64,000 nucleotides of DNA from Methyloversatilis discipulorum (GTDB lineage Bacteria; Pseudomonadota; Gammaproteobacteria; Burkholderiales; Rhodocyclaceae), in the NCBI RefSeq assembly GCF_000527135.1, contig NZ_AZUP01000001.1:1798001-1862000 (forward strand). The letters are read 5' to 3'. How positions within the stretch are numbered: the stretch's first letter is position 1; each line of letters starts with the position of its first letter. A model generated the notes under the pieces. The model ran no database searches, was not told the DNA's origin, and was given only the letters and a program-made list of their open reading frames with translations. The position numbers were made by a program, and so were the translations under genes. Positions 19,462 through 27,032 of this stretch are shown in pieces.

Positions 19462-22400
19462 GGGGCGTCTCCGGCTTGTGCACCTTCAGCTCGTCTTCCG
19501 GCGTCGCCAGGCGGCGATCGACGATGAGCTTGTAGAAGAGCGGCACGAAAAAGATGGCGAGGAAGGTCGCGGCCAGCATGCCGCCGATGACGCCGGTACC
19601 GACCGACACCCGGGCGCCGGCACCGGCGCCGGTCGAGATGGCCAGCGGCAGCACGCCGAGGATGAAGGCGAGCGAAGTCATCACGATGGGACGCAGGCGC
19701 AGGCGAGCCGCCTCGATCGCCGCGGCGGCGACCGGGTAGCCTTCCTGGTGCTTCAGCACCGCGTACTCGACGATCAGGATGGCGTTCTTGGCCGACAGGC
19801 CGAGCAGCGTCACCAGACCGATCTGGAAGTACACATCATTGGTCATGCCGCGCAGCCACACCGCCGCCAGCGCACCGAAGATGCCGAAGGGCATAGCCAG
19901 CAGCACCGAGAACGGCAGCGACCACTTCTCGTACTGGGCAGCGAGGATGAGGAACACCATCACCGCGGCCATGATCAGCGCCAGCGCGGCCGCGCTCGAC
20001 ACGCGCTTCTCCTGGAAGGCGGCGCCGGTCCATTCATAGCTCATGTCGCCCGGCAGGTTCTTCACCAGCCGCTCGACTTCGGCGATGGCCTGACCGGACG
20101 AATAGCCCGGTGCGGCCTGACCCATCAGCTTGACCGCCGGCAGGTTGTTGTAGCGGTCCACCGTGTCAGGACCCGAGCTGTACTCGACCTTGGCGAAGGC
20201 CGACACCGGCACCATGTCGCCAGCGGTGTTCTTCACGTACAGACGACCGATGTCCTCCGGCGTGCGGCGGTACTGGCTCTCCGCCGACATCAGCACCTGC
20301 CAGACGCGACCGAACTTGTTGAAGTCGTTCACGTAGAAGGTGCCCAGCGTGCCGGCCAGCGTGGTGAACGCGTCGTCCAGCGGAATGCCCAGCGACTTCG
20401 CGCGCTCGCGGTCGACGTCGACATAGAGCTGCGGCGCGTTCGGCCGCCACAAGGTCTGCAGGCCGCCAGCCAGCACCGTGCTCTGGTGCGAGGCGCCAAC
20501 CAGCGCGCCCATGTTCTCGACCAGGCGCTTGGTGCCGCCGTCGCCGCGGTTCTGCAGGTAGAACTCGAAACCGCCGGTGTTGCCGAGGCCGAAGATGGCC
20601 GGCGGGTTGAAGGCCAGCACCAGCGCCTCCTTGATGCCGGCGGTCTTGCCGAACAGTTCGCCCACCAGCTGCTGCGTGCTCATGTTCCGCTCGTCCCAGT
20701 GCTTCTGGCTGACGAAGATGGTGGCCGCGCTGTTCTTGAAGCCGCCGCCGATGAAGTCCATGCCGGCGAAAGCCATCACGTGCTCGTTGGCCGGGTTGGA
20801 CTGGATGGCCTTCATCACCTCGGCCACCACCTTGTCAGTGCGCTCCAGCGTGGCGCCGTCCGGCAGGAAGATGGCCGCGATGTAGTAGCCCTGGTCCTCG
20901 TCCGGCACCAGCGAGCCGGGCGTCTTGCTCCACAGGCCGGCGGTGATGACCACCATGCCGATGAACAGCACGACGCCGACCGCCGAGCGGCGGATCATCC
21001 AGGTCACCGCACCGGTGTAGCGATGGGTGACGCGGGCGAACCAGTCGTTGAACCAGACGAAGATGCGCGCCGTGCTCTTGTGCTCGTTCTTCAGCAACGC
21101 CACGCACAGCGCCGGCGTCATCGTCAGCGCGACCAGACCGGACAGCACCACGGCGATCGAGATGGTCACCGCGAACTGGCGATACAGCTCGCCGGTCAGG
21201 CCACCGAGGAAGGCGATCGGCACGAATACCGCGGTCAGCACCAGCACGATGGCGATGACCGGGCCGGTCACCTCGTGCATCGCCTTCAGCGCCGCCTCGC
21301 GCGCCGACAGCCGCTGCTCGTGCATGATGCGTTCGACGTTCTCCAGCACCACGATGGCGTCATCGACCACGATGCCGATCGCCAGCACCATGCCGAACAG
21401 CGTCAGCGTGTTGATCGAGTAGCCCAGCACATGCAGGCCGGCGAAGGTGCCGAGCAGCGACACCGGCACCGCCAGCACCGGAATCAGCGTGGCGCGGATG
21501 TTCTGCAGGAACACGAACACGACGATGAACACCAGGATCATCGCCTCGCCCAGCGTCTTCACCACTTCCTTGATCGACACCTCGACGAAGCGCGTGGTGT
21601 CGTACGGAATGGCATAGGTCATGCCCGGCGGGAAGCGGGTCGCCATCTCGGCCACCGCGCCCTTCACTTCCTTGGCCACGTCCAGCGCGTTGGCGCCGGG
21701 CTGCAGGAACACGCCCATCAGCACCGCCGGCTTGCCGTTGTAGGTGCCGTTGAAGTCGTTGTCCTTGGAACCCAGTTCGACGCGCGCGACGTCGCGCAGG
21801 CGCAGCTTGGTGCCGTCGGCGTTCGAGCGCAGGATGATGTTCTCGAATTCCTCGACCGTGGACAGCCGGCCCTTGGTGGTGATGGTGTAGACCATGTCCT
21901 GGCCGCCGCCGGTCGGCGACTGGCCGATCTTGCCGGCGGCGAACTGCGCGTTCTGTTCGCGCAGCGCACCGGCGATCTCGGGCACCGTGACGCCGAGCTG
22001 CGTCATGCGGTCCGGGCGTACCCAGATGCGCATGGCGTAGTCCTTGGCGCCGAAGATCTGCACATTGGTCGTGCCCGGAATCTTCTTGATGTTGTCCAGC
22101 ACGTTCAGCGTCACGTAGTTCGACGTGTAGAGCTGTTCGTGCGTGCCATCCGGCGAGTAGAAGGCCATCACCGCCAGGAAGGCGGACGAGCCCTTCTCGA
22201 CCACCACGCCCTGCCGGCGCACTTCTTCCGGCAGGCGCGCGTCGGCCTGCTTGACGCGGTTGTTCACGTTCACCGCCGCCTTGTCGGGGTCGGTGCCGAT
22301 TTCGAAGGTGGCGTAGATCTCGACCACGCCATTCGAGGTCGAGGTCGAGCGCATGTACATCATGCCCTCGACGCCGGTGATGACGCTTTCCAGCGGTGCG

Positions 22401-22588
22401 GCCACGGTCTGCGCGATGGTTTCGGCGGACGCACCGGGGTAGACCGCGCGCACCATCACTTCGGGCGGCGCGATTTCCGGGTACTGCGCGATCGGCAGCG
22501 TGCGCATGGCGGCCAGACCGGCCAGCACCAGCAATATCGAAATGACGAAGGCGAAGATCGGCCTGTCTATGAAGAAGCGCGAAAACAT
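19442..22588 (-). CDS. RND multidrug efflux permease, HAE1 family (AcrB/MexB/TtgB type)
   Basis: A 1048-residue proton-driven drug exporter of the inner membrane. It starts MFSRFFIDRPIFAFVISI, the hallmark N-terminus of AcrB homologues, and has the helix-4 aspartate pair in GIVVDDAIVVLENVERIM. Its length matches AcrB (1049). A His-rich end (HVHAHH) is unusual but short. It lies 9 bp after the membrane-fusion gene. Such pumps export dyes, detergents, solvents and many antibiotics; specificity cannot be predicted here. Expression is likely controlled at the operator upstream of the membrane-fusion gene. Confidence 0.95.
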   Translation of the reverse strand: MFSRFFIDRPIFAFVISILLVLAGLAAMRTLPIAQYPEIAPPEVMVRAVYPGASAETIAQTVAAPLESVITGVEGMMYMRSTSTSNGVVEIYATFEIGTDPDKAAVNVNNRVKQADARLPEEVRRQGVVVEKGSSAFLAVMAFYSPDGTHEQLYTSNYVTLNVLDNIKKIPGTTNVQIFGAKDYAMRIWVRPDRMTQLGVTVPEIAGALREQNAQFAAGKIGQSPTGGGQDMVYTITTKGRLSTVEEFENIILRSNADGTKLRLRDVARVELGSKDNDFNGTYNGKPAVLMGVFLQPGANALDVAKEVKGAVAEMATRFPPGMTYAIPYDTTRFVEVSIKEVVKTLGEAMILVFIVVFVFLQNIRATLIPVLAVPVSLLGTFAGLHVLGYSINTLTLFGMVLAIGIVVDDAIVVLENVERIMHEQRLSAREAALKAMHEVTGPVIAIVLVLTAVFVPIAFLGGLTGELYRQFAVTISIAVVLSGLVALTMTPALCVALLKNEHKSTARIFVWFNDWFARVTHRYTGAVTWMIRRSAVGVVLFIGMVVITAGLWSKTPGSLVPDEDQGYYIAAIFLPDGATLERTDKVVAEVMKAIQSNPANEHVMAFAGMDFIGGGFKNSAATIFVSQKHWDERNMSTQQLVGELFGKTAGIKEALVLAFNPPAIFGLGNTGGFEFYLQNRGDGGTKRLVENMGALVGASHQSTVLAGGLQTLWRPNAPQLYVDVDRERAKSLGIPLDDAFTTLAGTLGTFYVNDFNKFGRVWQVLMSAESQYRRTPEDIGRLYVKNTAGDMVPVSAFAKVEYSSGPDTVDRYNNLPAVKLMGQAAPGYSSGQAIAEVERLVKNLPGDMSYEWTGAAFQEKRVSSAAALALIMAAVMVFLILAAQYEKWSLPFSVLLAMPFGIFGALAAVWLRGMTNDVYFQIGLVTLLGLSAKNAILIVEYAVLKHQEGYPVAAAAIEAARLRLRPIVMTSLAFILGVLPLAISTGAGAGARVSVGTGVIGGMLAATFLAIFFVPLFYKLIVDRRLATPEDELKVHKPETPHVHAHH

Positions 22589-22597
22589 GGCGGCTCC

Positions 22598-23821
22598 TTA
22601 CTGCGCGGCCGGTGCCGCAGCACCTGCCGGCGGCTGTGCCGGCGCGGAGCCGTCATCGATCTGCACCGGCGAGCCGGGCACGAAGATGCGCGCCATGCCA
22701 TCGACGATGACGCGCTCGCCCGCCTTCAGGCCCTCGCGGATCACCCAGGCATTGCCCAGCTCACCGCCGAGCTGCGCCCATTCGCCGAGCTTCACCGGGC
22801 GCGGCTGCGCCAGCGTCTTGCCTTCGGCTTCGGCGATCACGTACACGAACTTGCCGTTCGGGCTGTCGAGCACGGCGCGCTGCGGCACCGCAATCGCGTC
22901 CGGGCGGGTGGCGCCCGACAGCAGCACGCGCACGAACTGGCCGGGCGACAGCTTGCCGTCCTTGTTGTCGAAGGTGGCACGCAGCGCGAAGGCGCCGGTG
23001 CTGGTGTCCGCCTTGTAGTCCTGGAAGCCGAGCCGGCCGCTGCGCGGGAATTCGGCGCCGTCCGAGCCCTTGAGCTTGACCAGGAAGCCTTGCGGGTCGA
23101 GCTTCAGCGCGCCGCGCGCGATCTCGTCGCGGGTGCGCAGGTATTCCACTTCGCCGACGCCGAAATTCACGTAGGCGGGGTCGGTCTGCGCCAGCGTCGT
23201 CAGCAGGCTGTCGCCCCCGGCCACGGCGAGACTGCCCTCGACCTTCAGCGCGCGGCCGGCAACGCCGCCCAGCGGCGCGCGCACGTCGGTGTAACCGAGG
23301 TCGATCTGTGCCTGCTGCAGCTGTGCCTCGGCCGCCTTGACCGCTGCACGCGCCAGATCGCGCGTCGATTGCGCGTCGTCGGCTTCCTTGCGGCTGGCCG
23401 CCTCGGCATCCGCCAGCGGCTTCACCCGCGCGTATTCGCGCTCGGCCTGCGCCAGCTGCGCCTTGGCCTGGTCGAGCTGGGCGTCAGCGGCGGCGACGCG
23501 GGCACGGTAGGGCGCGGCGTCGAGCCGGAACATCACCTGCCCTTCCTTGATGCGCTGACCTTCTTCGTACAAGCGCTTCTCGACGATGCCGGTCACCCGC
23601 GCCCGCACCTCGATTTCGCGCGAACCGGCGACCTGGCCGACGTAGTCGTAATGCACCGGCACTTCCTGCGGCGTCACCGTGAGCACCTTCACCGCAGCCG
23701 GCGGCATGCCGCCATTGGCGTGCTCGCCGCCCTTGTCCTGACCGCAGCCGGCCAGCGCAAGCGCCAGCAAACCTGCACCCAGCAGGCCCGCGGCCCGAAA
23801 GAAATCCGTTTCCTTTTTCAT
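22598..23821 (-). CDS. RND efflux membrane-fusion lipoprotein (AcrA/MexA type)
   Basis: A 407-residue periplasmic adaptor. The lipoprotein signal ends LALAGC (cysteine 26). It is followed by the conserved TPQEVPVHYDYVGQVAGSREIEVRARVTG-type N-terminal strand region, a lipoyl domain, a long helical hairpin rich in Ala, Gln and Lys (about 100-170), and a C-terminal barrel, ending in a Pro/Ala-rich tail. It is the first gene of the three-gene pump operon. Its promoter, 80-110 bp upstream, overlaps an AcrR-like operator, so repression by a TetR-family protein with ligand release is expected. Confidence 0.94.
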   Translation of the reverse strand: MKKETDFFRAAGLLGAGLLALALAGCGQDKGGEHANGGMPPAAVKVLTVTPQEVPVHYDYVGQVAGSREIEVRARVTGIVEKRLYEEGQRIKEGQVMFRLDAAPYRARVAAADAQLDQAKAQLAQAEREYARVKPLADAEAASRKEADDAQSTRDLARAAVKAAEAQLQQAQIDLGYTDVRAPLGGVAGRALKVEGSLAVAGGDSLLTTLAQTDPAYVNFGVGEVEYLRTRDEIARGALKLDPQGFLVKLKGSDGAEFPRSGRLGFQDYKADTSTGAFALRATFDNKDGKLSPGQFVRVLLSGATRPDAIAVPQRAVLDSPNGKFVYVIAEAEGKTLAQPRPVKLGEWAQLGGELGNAWVIREGLKAGERVIVDGMARIFVPGSPVQIDDGSAPAQPPAGAAAPAAQ

Positions 23822-23902
23822 CGCTTATCCCGGAGTAACGCGCAGTCGGCGCCGCGCTTGGCACTGATCGATGCGTGGACCGACCACGCAGATACGGGGC
23901 CG

Positions 23903-23931
23903 ATTATAAACATACATTCGTGTATGTTTAA
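23903..23931 (-). promoter_or_regulatory. Pump promoter overlapped by an AcrR-type operator
   Basis: A perfect inverted repeat with 10-base arms (TAAACATACA and TGTATGTTTA, separated by TTCG) lies at 23907-23930. Its size and sequence closely resemble the 24-bp E. coli AcrR operator. Read leftward, a consensus -10 TATAAT occupies 23908-23903 and a weak -35 TTAAAC occupies 23931-23926, with a 17-bp spacer. The operator therefore fills the space between the two promoter boxes, and a bound repressor would exclude RNA polymerase. There is no acrR-like gene beside it; the stretch opposite the pump goes straight into the end of the DUF1854 gene. Confidence 0.85.
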
Positions 23932-24069
23932 ACCACTCCAATGAAAAAAACTTTCATTACGCTCACGACGAGCGAGGGCCTCGCGTCACGACATGCGACC
24001 GGGAGGAAAGGCGATTCTGCGCCTGCGGGGCAGCGGCGGCGATGCCTGCGGCCCCGTCGGAGAAAGCGG

Positions 24070-24531
24070 TCAGAGGAAGCGGTCGAGGATGCGGCGGCTG
24101 GGCCGGTCGAGCGCCTTCATGTCGGCGACTTCGTAGTGGATGCCGTGGCTGTCGGTGATCAGCAGCCGTGCGCCGCCCAGGCGGCGGATGTCGTCCTCGC
24201 TGCGCAGCGTGAAGCGGGTGGCGCCGCGGTCGGTCACGATGTCCCAGTCGCAGGGCGTGGAAAAGCTCGATACGCCGGCGATGCTGCGGATGCGCGGCAT
24301 GAATTCGCGGCGCGACAGTTCCTCGTCGAGCAATGCGCGGCTGGCAGCGTCGAGCGCGTCCGGCGCATCGAGCCAGGCCAGTTCGTGGCCGTCGGCCGAC
24401 ATCAGCGCCACACCCTCGCCCGGCGCCGACAGCGGGAAGGCGCGCACCGGCTGCACGCCGGCGTGGCGCTGGCCGGTCGCATCGACGAAAACCAGCAGGC
24501 CGTGTGCGTCGCGTTCGAGCGAAATCGTCAT
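24070..24531 (-). CDS. DUF1854 protein associated with cyanophycin genes
   Basis: A 153-residue cytosolic protein with no signal or membrane segment. It belongs to the DUF1854 family, recognisable by the WLD, RREFMPRI and RLLITDSHGIHYEV-like segments, and is known mainly as a neighbour of cyanophycin synthetase genes in proteobacteria. Its molecular role is not established. Its ATG overlaps the stop codon of the ABC transporter gene as ATGA, so the two are translated together, probably in fixed ratio. It may be a regulatory or accessory subunit of that transporter; this is inference. Confidence 0.8.
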   Translation of the reverse strand: MTISLERDAHGLLVFVDATGQRHAGVQPVRAFPLSAPGEGVALMSADGHELAWLDAPDALDAASRALLDEELSRREFMPRIRSIAGVSSFSTPCDWDIVTDRGATRFTLRSEDDIRRLGGARLLITDSHGIHYEVADMKALDRPSRRILDRFL

Positions 24532-26789
24532 GCCAGCGCTCCTTCCGCGGCGTCGGCTTCGGCCAGCCGCTGCTGCGCCATGTAGAGCCGGTAGTAGTGT
24601 CCTTCGCGCGCCATCAGTGCGTCGTGCGGACCGACTTCGACAATCTGCCCGCGGTCCAGCACGACCAGCCGGTCGGCCTTGCGCAAGGTGCTCAGGCGGT
24701 GGGCGATGGCCAGCGTGGTGCGGCCCTCGACCAGGTTGTCGAGCGCGCGCTGGATTTCTTTCTCGGTCGCGGTATCGACCGACGAGGTCGCTTCGTCCAG
24801 GATCAGGATGCGCGGATCGATCAGCAGCGCGCGCGCAATCGAGATGCGCTGGCGCTCGCCGCCCGAGAGGGTCTGTCCGCGCTCGCCCACCATCGAGTCG
24901 TAGCCATGCGGCAGGCGCAGGATGAATTCGTGCGCGTGCGCCGCCCGCGCCGCCGCGATGATTTCGGCGCGCGTCGCTTCCGGTTTGCCGTAGGCGATGT
25001 TGTCGGCAATGGTGCCGAAGAACAGGAAAGGCTCCTGCAGCACCAGGCCGATGTGACGCCGGTACTCGGCCACCGGCAGCGCGCGGATGTCGGTGCCGTC
25101 TATCCGTATGCTGCCGCCGGACACGTCGTAGAAGCGGTTGATGAGGTTCACCAGCGTGCTCTTGCCGGAGCCGCTGTGGCCGACCAGGCCGATGAACTCG
25201 CCCGGCGCGATGTCGAGATCGACGCCGCGCAGCACGGCGCGGTTGCCGTAGCGGAAAGCGACGCCGCGCAGTTCGATGCGGCCCTGCACCCGTTCGAGGT
25301 GCACCGGCCGCGCCGGCTCGGGCACGCTGGAGCCGTGATCGAGGATGTCGAAGATGCGCTTGGCGCCGGCGGCCGCCTTCTGCGTCACCGACACGATGCG
25401 GCTCATCGAATCGAGGCGCAGGTAGAAGCGGCTGATGTAGGCAATGAAGGCGGTCAGCACGCCCACCGTGATGTGGTCGCGCCCCACCTGCCAGATGCCG
25501 AAGCCCCAGACGAAGAGCAGGCCGACTTCGGTCAGCAGCGTGACGGTCGGACCGAACAGGGACCACACGCGGTTTACCCGGTCGTTGGTTTCGAGGTTGC
25601 GCCGGTTGGCCGCGGCGAAGCGGGCCGATTCGCGCTTCTCCTGCGCGAAGGCCTTGACCACGCGGATGCCCGGAATGGTGTCGGCCAGCACATTGGTCAC
25701 CTCGCCCCAGATGCGGTCCACCTTCTCGAAGCCGGTGCGCAGCCGGTCGCGCACCGTGTGGATCATCCAGGCGATCACCGGCAGTGGCAGCAGCGTCACC
25801 AGCGCCAGCCAAGGGTTGATCGAGAACAGCACGACGGCGGTCATGAACAGCATCAGCACGTCGGTCGCGAAATCGAGCAGGTGCAGCGACAGGAACACGT
25901 TGATGCGGTCGGTTTCGGCGCCGATGCGCGCCATCAGGTCGCCGGTGCGCTTGCCGCCGAAATACTCGAGCGACTGGCCCATCAGGTGGTCGAAGGTGGT
26001 GGTGCGCAGGTCGGCACCGATGCGCTCGGACACGCGCGCCAATATATAGGTGCGCGCCCAGCCCAGCGCCCAGCCCACCAGCGCCGCGCCGAGCAGCCCG
26101 GCCAGGTAGGGCCACACCGCCGCCACCGTGATCGGCGTGCCGGTCTGGTGCGGAATGAGCACCTTGTCCATCAGCGGGATGGTCAGGTAAGGCGGCACGA
26201 GGTTGGCGGCGGTGGACGCCAGCGTCAGCAGGAAGCCGGCGAACAGCCGTCCGCGGTAGGGCCGGGCGAAGCGCCACAGCCGCAGCAGCGCCCAGGTCGA
26301 GGGCGGCCGCGTCGTGCTGCGTTCGCACAGCGGGCACTCGTCGTCGTCCGGCGGCAGCGGCGCCTTGCAGCGCGGGCACAGGCCGTCCTCGTCCTCGACC
26401 ACGTGGTCGGGATGGGCCAGCCGCTCGATCTGTCGTGCGTGCTGGTCGGCCAGCCGCAGCGCTTCGGTGTTCAGCGCCAGCGTGTAGCGCCAGCCGGCGA
26501 GGCGACGTTCGCTGTCGTGCAGCGCCAGCGTGCCGACGCCGGCGTGGTCGTGGTGCTGGAAGTGCTGGCCCACGGCCAGCGGCCAGCTGCGCCACTGCTC
26601 ACCGGCGCAGGCCAGCAGCCGGCGGTCGGTCAGCGCCAGCAGATTCGTTGCGAAATGAAGCGTTTCGTCGAGATCGGTCTGCAGCCAGACCTGCACCGCC
26701 TCGCCCGGCTGCAGTTGCGCCGCCAGTCCGCTGCGCCACGCCTGCGGCAGGTCGTCGGGGAGCAGGCGGTCGTCGGTGGCGCGGGTCAT
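24528..26789 (-). CDS. ABC transporter (permease-ATPase fusion) with N-terminal PH-like domain and zinc ribbon, cyanophycin-associated
   Basis: A 753-residue half-transporter of the exporter type. Residues 1-130 look like a bacterial PH-like domain (FATNLLALTDRRLLAC). A zinc ribbon follows with CxxC pairs at C138/C141 and C152/C155, then a six-helix membrane domain (about 170-480) and an ABC ATPase with Walker A GHSGSGKST, signature LSGGERQRISIARAL and Walker B ILILDEATSSVD. The start at the ATG giving MTRATDD is preferred; a longer frame would add 49 residues unlike the family. Gene order (ABC, DUF1854, facing two cyanophycin synthetases) is the known cyanophycin-associated arrangement. The substrate is unknown; plausible cargoes are arginine, aspartate, the Asp-Arg dipeptide, or a lipid. 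It is read divergently from the synthetase genes. Confidence 0.85.
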   Translation of the reverse strand: MTRATDDRLLPDDLPQAWRSGLAAQLQPGEAVQVWLQTDLDETLHFATNLLALTDRRLLACAGEQWRSWPLAVGQHFQHHDHAGVGTLALHDSERRLAGWRYTLALNTEALRLADQHARQIERLAHPDHVVEDEDGLCPRCKAPLPPDDDECPLCERSTTRPPSTWALLRLWRFARPYRGRLFAGFLLTLASTAANLVPPYLTIPLMDKVLIPHQTGTPITVAAVWPYLAGLLGAALVGWALGWARTYILARVSERIGADLRTTTFDHLMGQSLEYFGGKRTGDLMARIGAETDRINVFLSLHLLDFATDVLMLFMTAVVLFSINPWLALVTLLPLPVIAWMIHTVRDRLRTGFEKVDRIWGEVTNVLADTIPGIRVVKAFAQEKRESARFAAANRRNLETNDRVNRVWSLFGPTVTLLTEVGLLFVWGFGIWQVGRDHITVGVLTAFIAYISRFYLRLDSMSRIVSVTQKAAAGAKRIFDILDHGSSVPEPARPVHLERVQGRIELRGVAFRYGNRAVLRGVDLDIAPGEFIGLVGHSGSGKSTLVNLINRFYDVSGGSIRIDGTDIRALPVAEYRRHIGLVLQEPFLFFGTIADNIAYGKPEATRAEIIAAARAAHAHEFILRLPHGYDSMVGERGQTLSGGERQRISIARALLIDPRILILDEATSSVDTATEKEIQRALDNLVEGRTTLAIAHRLSTLRKADRLVVLDRGQIVEVGPHDALMAREGHYYRLYMAQQRLAEADAAEGALA

Positions 26790-27032
26790 CGGGGCGGTTT
26801 CGGGCGGCAAGAGAGCGGAAAGGAACGCATGAAGCGGGGCCGGCAACGAGCACGCGCTCGACGACACGGGGCCCGGCGAGGCGGCGGAGTATAGCGCCGC
26901 CGCCAGGGCCGGAACACGTCGCCGATGCAGGTTCAAAAATAGATGAAAAAGCTGTCAACCAAAGCGCAAAAACGCCGTTAAGCCGATGTTTTCAACAACC
27001 TCGGGGCTCCGGACCACCACCGACCCCGCACG
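26790..27032. promoter_or_regulatory. Divergent promoter region of the cyanophycin locus
   Basis: These 243 bp separate the leftward ABC/DUF1854 pair from the rightward synthetase pair and must contain both promoters. The segment at about 26930-27000 is AT-rich compared with its surroundings. On the minus strand it contains a perfect -35-like TTGACA (26959-26954), though no good -10 lies 17 bp downstream. I found no convincing sigma-54 site or operator. Confidence 0.45.

Noticed and set aside
19070..23944. Open frame of 1624 codons on the plus strand opposite the AcrAB-type pump genes
   Set aside because: It is antisense to three clearly coding genes; its translation is rich in His, Arg, Gln and Asp with no family content, as expected for the complementary frame of GC-rich codons.
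23941..24585. Possible acrR-like gene opposite the AcrAB-type pump
   Set aside because: The frame starts well for position, but the translation has no helix-turn-helix and is antisense to the DUF1854 gene.
26930..26960. TTGACA box as a full promoter of the ABC/DUF1854 operon
   Set aside because: The -35 hexamer is perfect, but no acceptable -10 lies 16-18 bp downstream, so it was not listed as a promoter.
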